Assembly: GCA_016704565.1 (NCBI GenBank)
Contig: JADIZV010000004.1
Span: 248,001 to 312,000 of the forward strand
DNA length: 64,000 nt
DNA from: Candidatus Phosphoribacter baldrii
Lineage (GTDB): Bacteria; Actinomycetota; Actinomycetes; Actinomycetales; Dermatophilaceae
Reading direction: 5' to 3'
Shown: positions 62,711 through 64,000 of the stretch, one piece after another
How the letters are laid out: every line of letters starts with the position of its first letter
How positions within the stretch are numbered: position 1 is the first letter of the stretch
Made by a program: the position numbers and the translations under genes
Notes under the pieces: model-generated
What the model was told of the DNA's origin: nothing
The model's database searches: none
Seen by the model: only the letters and a program-made list of their open reading frames with translations

Positions 62711-64000
62711 ATGTATGCCGCCTCCCCCACTCCCCGCACGCTCACCTCGCCGTCCCCCCACTCCGTCGGCGGCCCCAAGCGCCCGCTGGGCGACCTCGCC
62801 GCCGCCTGCACCCAGCGACTGCCAGGCACGACCGCCGACGGCCTGGTCGTGCCCACGGCACACGGGCCGCGCGACTACGCCAACCTCGACCACGCGGCCT
62901 CCACACCAGCCCTGACCGTCGTGGCCGAGGCCGTCGAGCGGACCCTGCGGACCTACGCCTCGGTCCACCGAGGCAACGGCTTCGCCAGCCGGGTGACCAG
63001 CCAGTGGTACGAACAGGCCCGCGAGCAGGTCGCCCGCTTCATCGGGGCCCGCGAGGACGATCTGGTCGTCTTCACCCGCACGACGACCGACTCCTGGAAC
63101 CTGCTCGCCCGGGCATTGCCCCTCGACACGACCGTCGTCGTGTTTGCCTCCGAGCACCACTCCACCCTGCTGCCGTGGGGGTCCCGGTCCTCAGGGGCGA
63201 CGGTGACCCTGCCGGTGCCGCGGACGGTCGAAGACGGCTTGGCCTGGTTGGACAGCGCGCTCGCGACCACCCACAGCGCCCACACGTTGGTCGTCGTGGC
63301 TGGCGCCTCGAACGTCACCGGCGAGGTCTGGCCGGTCGAGCGGATCGTCGAGGTCGCTCGTCGGCACGGGGCCAGAGTCGCGCTGGACGCCGCCCAACTC
63401 GTGCCGCACCGAGCGGTCGACCTGGCCGCTTCCGAAGTCGACTACGTCGCATTCTCGGGACACAAGCTCTACGCGCCCTACGGCGCCGGCGTCCTGGCCG
63501 GCCGCGCCGACTGGCTCGACGCAGCCGACCCCTACCTCGTCGGCGGTGGCGCGACCGCCCGGGTCGACCAGTGCGGGGTCACCTGGGCCACCGGGGCCGC
63601 CCGCCACGAGGGTGGCAGCCCCAATGTCGTCGGCGCAGTTGCCCTCGCGGCAGCCTGTGCGGTCATCCAGGAGCGCCGTGAGGACCTGGCCCGCTTCGAG
63701 CACACCCTGGCTGAGCGGTTGCGCCGGGGTCTGGAGGCGATCCCGGGCGTGCACACGCATTCGCTCTTCGGACCTGGGTCCGACCGCGTCGGGGTGGTCG
63801 CCTTCACGATCGACGGGCTGGATTCGTCGTTGGTCTCCACCGCCCTCTCCGTCGAACACGGCATCGGAGTGCGCGACGGCAAGTTCTGCGCCCACCCCCT
63901 CGTCGACGCTCTGTTAGCCGATGGCGACGAGGGCACGCCGACCACGGCCGTGCGGGCCAGCCTGGGCTTGGCCTCGCGTCCCGAGCACGTCGAGCGTCTC
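62711..64000 (+). CDS. Class V aminotransferase/cysteine desulfurase-like enzyme (3' end outside window)
   Basis: 430 codons without a stop before the window edge. PLP lysine lies in AFSGHKLYAPYGAGVL, the conserved His in ASEHHSTLLPWG and Asp/Gln in VALDAAQLVPHR. This is the SufS/CsdA fold; the exact reaction (cysteine desulfurase, selenocysteine lyase or another) is open. AGGAG lies about seven bases before the ATG, and control by a SAM-IV riboswitch suggests a role in sulfur or methionine metabolism. The start codon is followed at once by a GTATGCCG copy. Confidence 0.85.
   Translation, partial: MYAASPTPRTLTSPSPHSVGGPKRPLGDLAAACTQRLPGTTADGLVVPTAHGPRDYANLDHAASTPALTVVAEAVERTLRTYASVHRGNGFASRVTSQWYEQAREQVARFIGAREDDLVVFTRTTTDSWNLLARALPLDTTVVVFASEHHSTLLPWGSRSSGATVTLPVPRTVEDGLAWLDSALATTHSAHTLVVVAGASNVTGEVWPVERIVEVARRHGARVALDAAQLVPHRAVDLAASEVDYVAFSGHKLYAPYGAGVLAGRADWLDAADPYLVGGGATARVDQCGVTWATGAARHEGGSPNVVGAVALAAACAVIQERREDLARFEHTLAERLRRGLEAIPGVHTHSLFGPGSDRVGVVAFTIDGLDSSLVSTALSVEHGIGVRDGKFCAHPLVDALLADGDEGTPTTAVRASLGLASRPEHVERL

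Overview
The window reads as chromosomal DNA of a high-G+C actinobacterium. Evidence includes the trp cluster with its actinobacterial accessory membrane genes, the ftsK-rimO-pgsA-cinA-clgR-DUF3046-recA-recX-miaB-miaA-dapF-hflX gene order, a PPOX/F420-type oxidoreductase, a SAM-IV riboswitch and a LexA box of the actinobacterial CGAAC-N4-GTTCG type. A Micrococcales relative (Intrasporangiaceae/Dermatophilaceae-like) is my guess. No tRNA, rRNA, prophage, IS element or CRISPR-Cas locus was recognised.

Layout. 1-7108 (minus): hisI-trpE, four small membrane-protein genes, trpCBA and a cut-off DoxX/MauE gene, mostly coupled by ATGA/GTGA overlaps. 7246-13769: a fused pabB-pabC gene, a TetR/SRPBCC pair with a palindromic operator, and a heterodimeric ABC exporter. 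14064-16720: rpsO-pnp. 16867-18435: a tyrosine phosphatase and an XRE regulator with a Cys-rich tail, followed by three evenly spaced palindromes. 18821-23725: lepA, rpsT and holA, with an SDR gene and a PemK/MazF-like gene between lepA and rpsT. 23776-31308: class III aminotransferase, DUF2087 protein, DinG-like helicase, MFS transporter and a frameshifted secreted lytic transglycosylase. 31455-42442: the hflX/dapF/miaA/def/miaB/recX/recA backbone on the minus strand, interrupted by accessory genes (methyltransferase, kinase, small Cys-rich protein, Nudix, a PIN toxin-antitoxin pair). 42713-47881: an ABC-2 exporter, citrate synthase, DUF3046 and a second PIN toxin-antitoxin pair. 47934-62430: Lhr helicase and Nei glycosylase, a dipeptide-epimerase-like enzyme, clgR-cinA-pgsA-rimO, an M19 dipeptidase and ftsK. 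62557-64000: a SAM-IV riboswitch before a class V aminotransferase cut by the window end.

The most striking non-genic signal is an iterated word, GTATGCCG(C/T). I counted about 109 copies by eye, roughly half in each orientation, where base composition predicts about two. It occurs in all reading frames, forces rare codons, and in places forms inverted pairs at gene ends that look like terminators, as DNA uptake sequences do in Neisseria and Haemophilus. A second theme is leaderless transcription: at least sixteen genes have a TANNNT-like hexamer 6-9 bases before the start codon, and in two cases a palindromic operator covers it.
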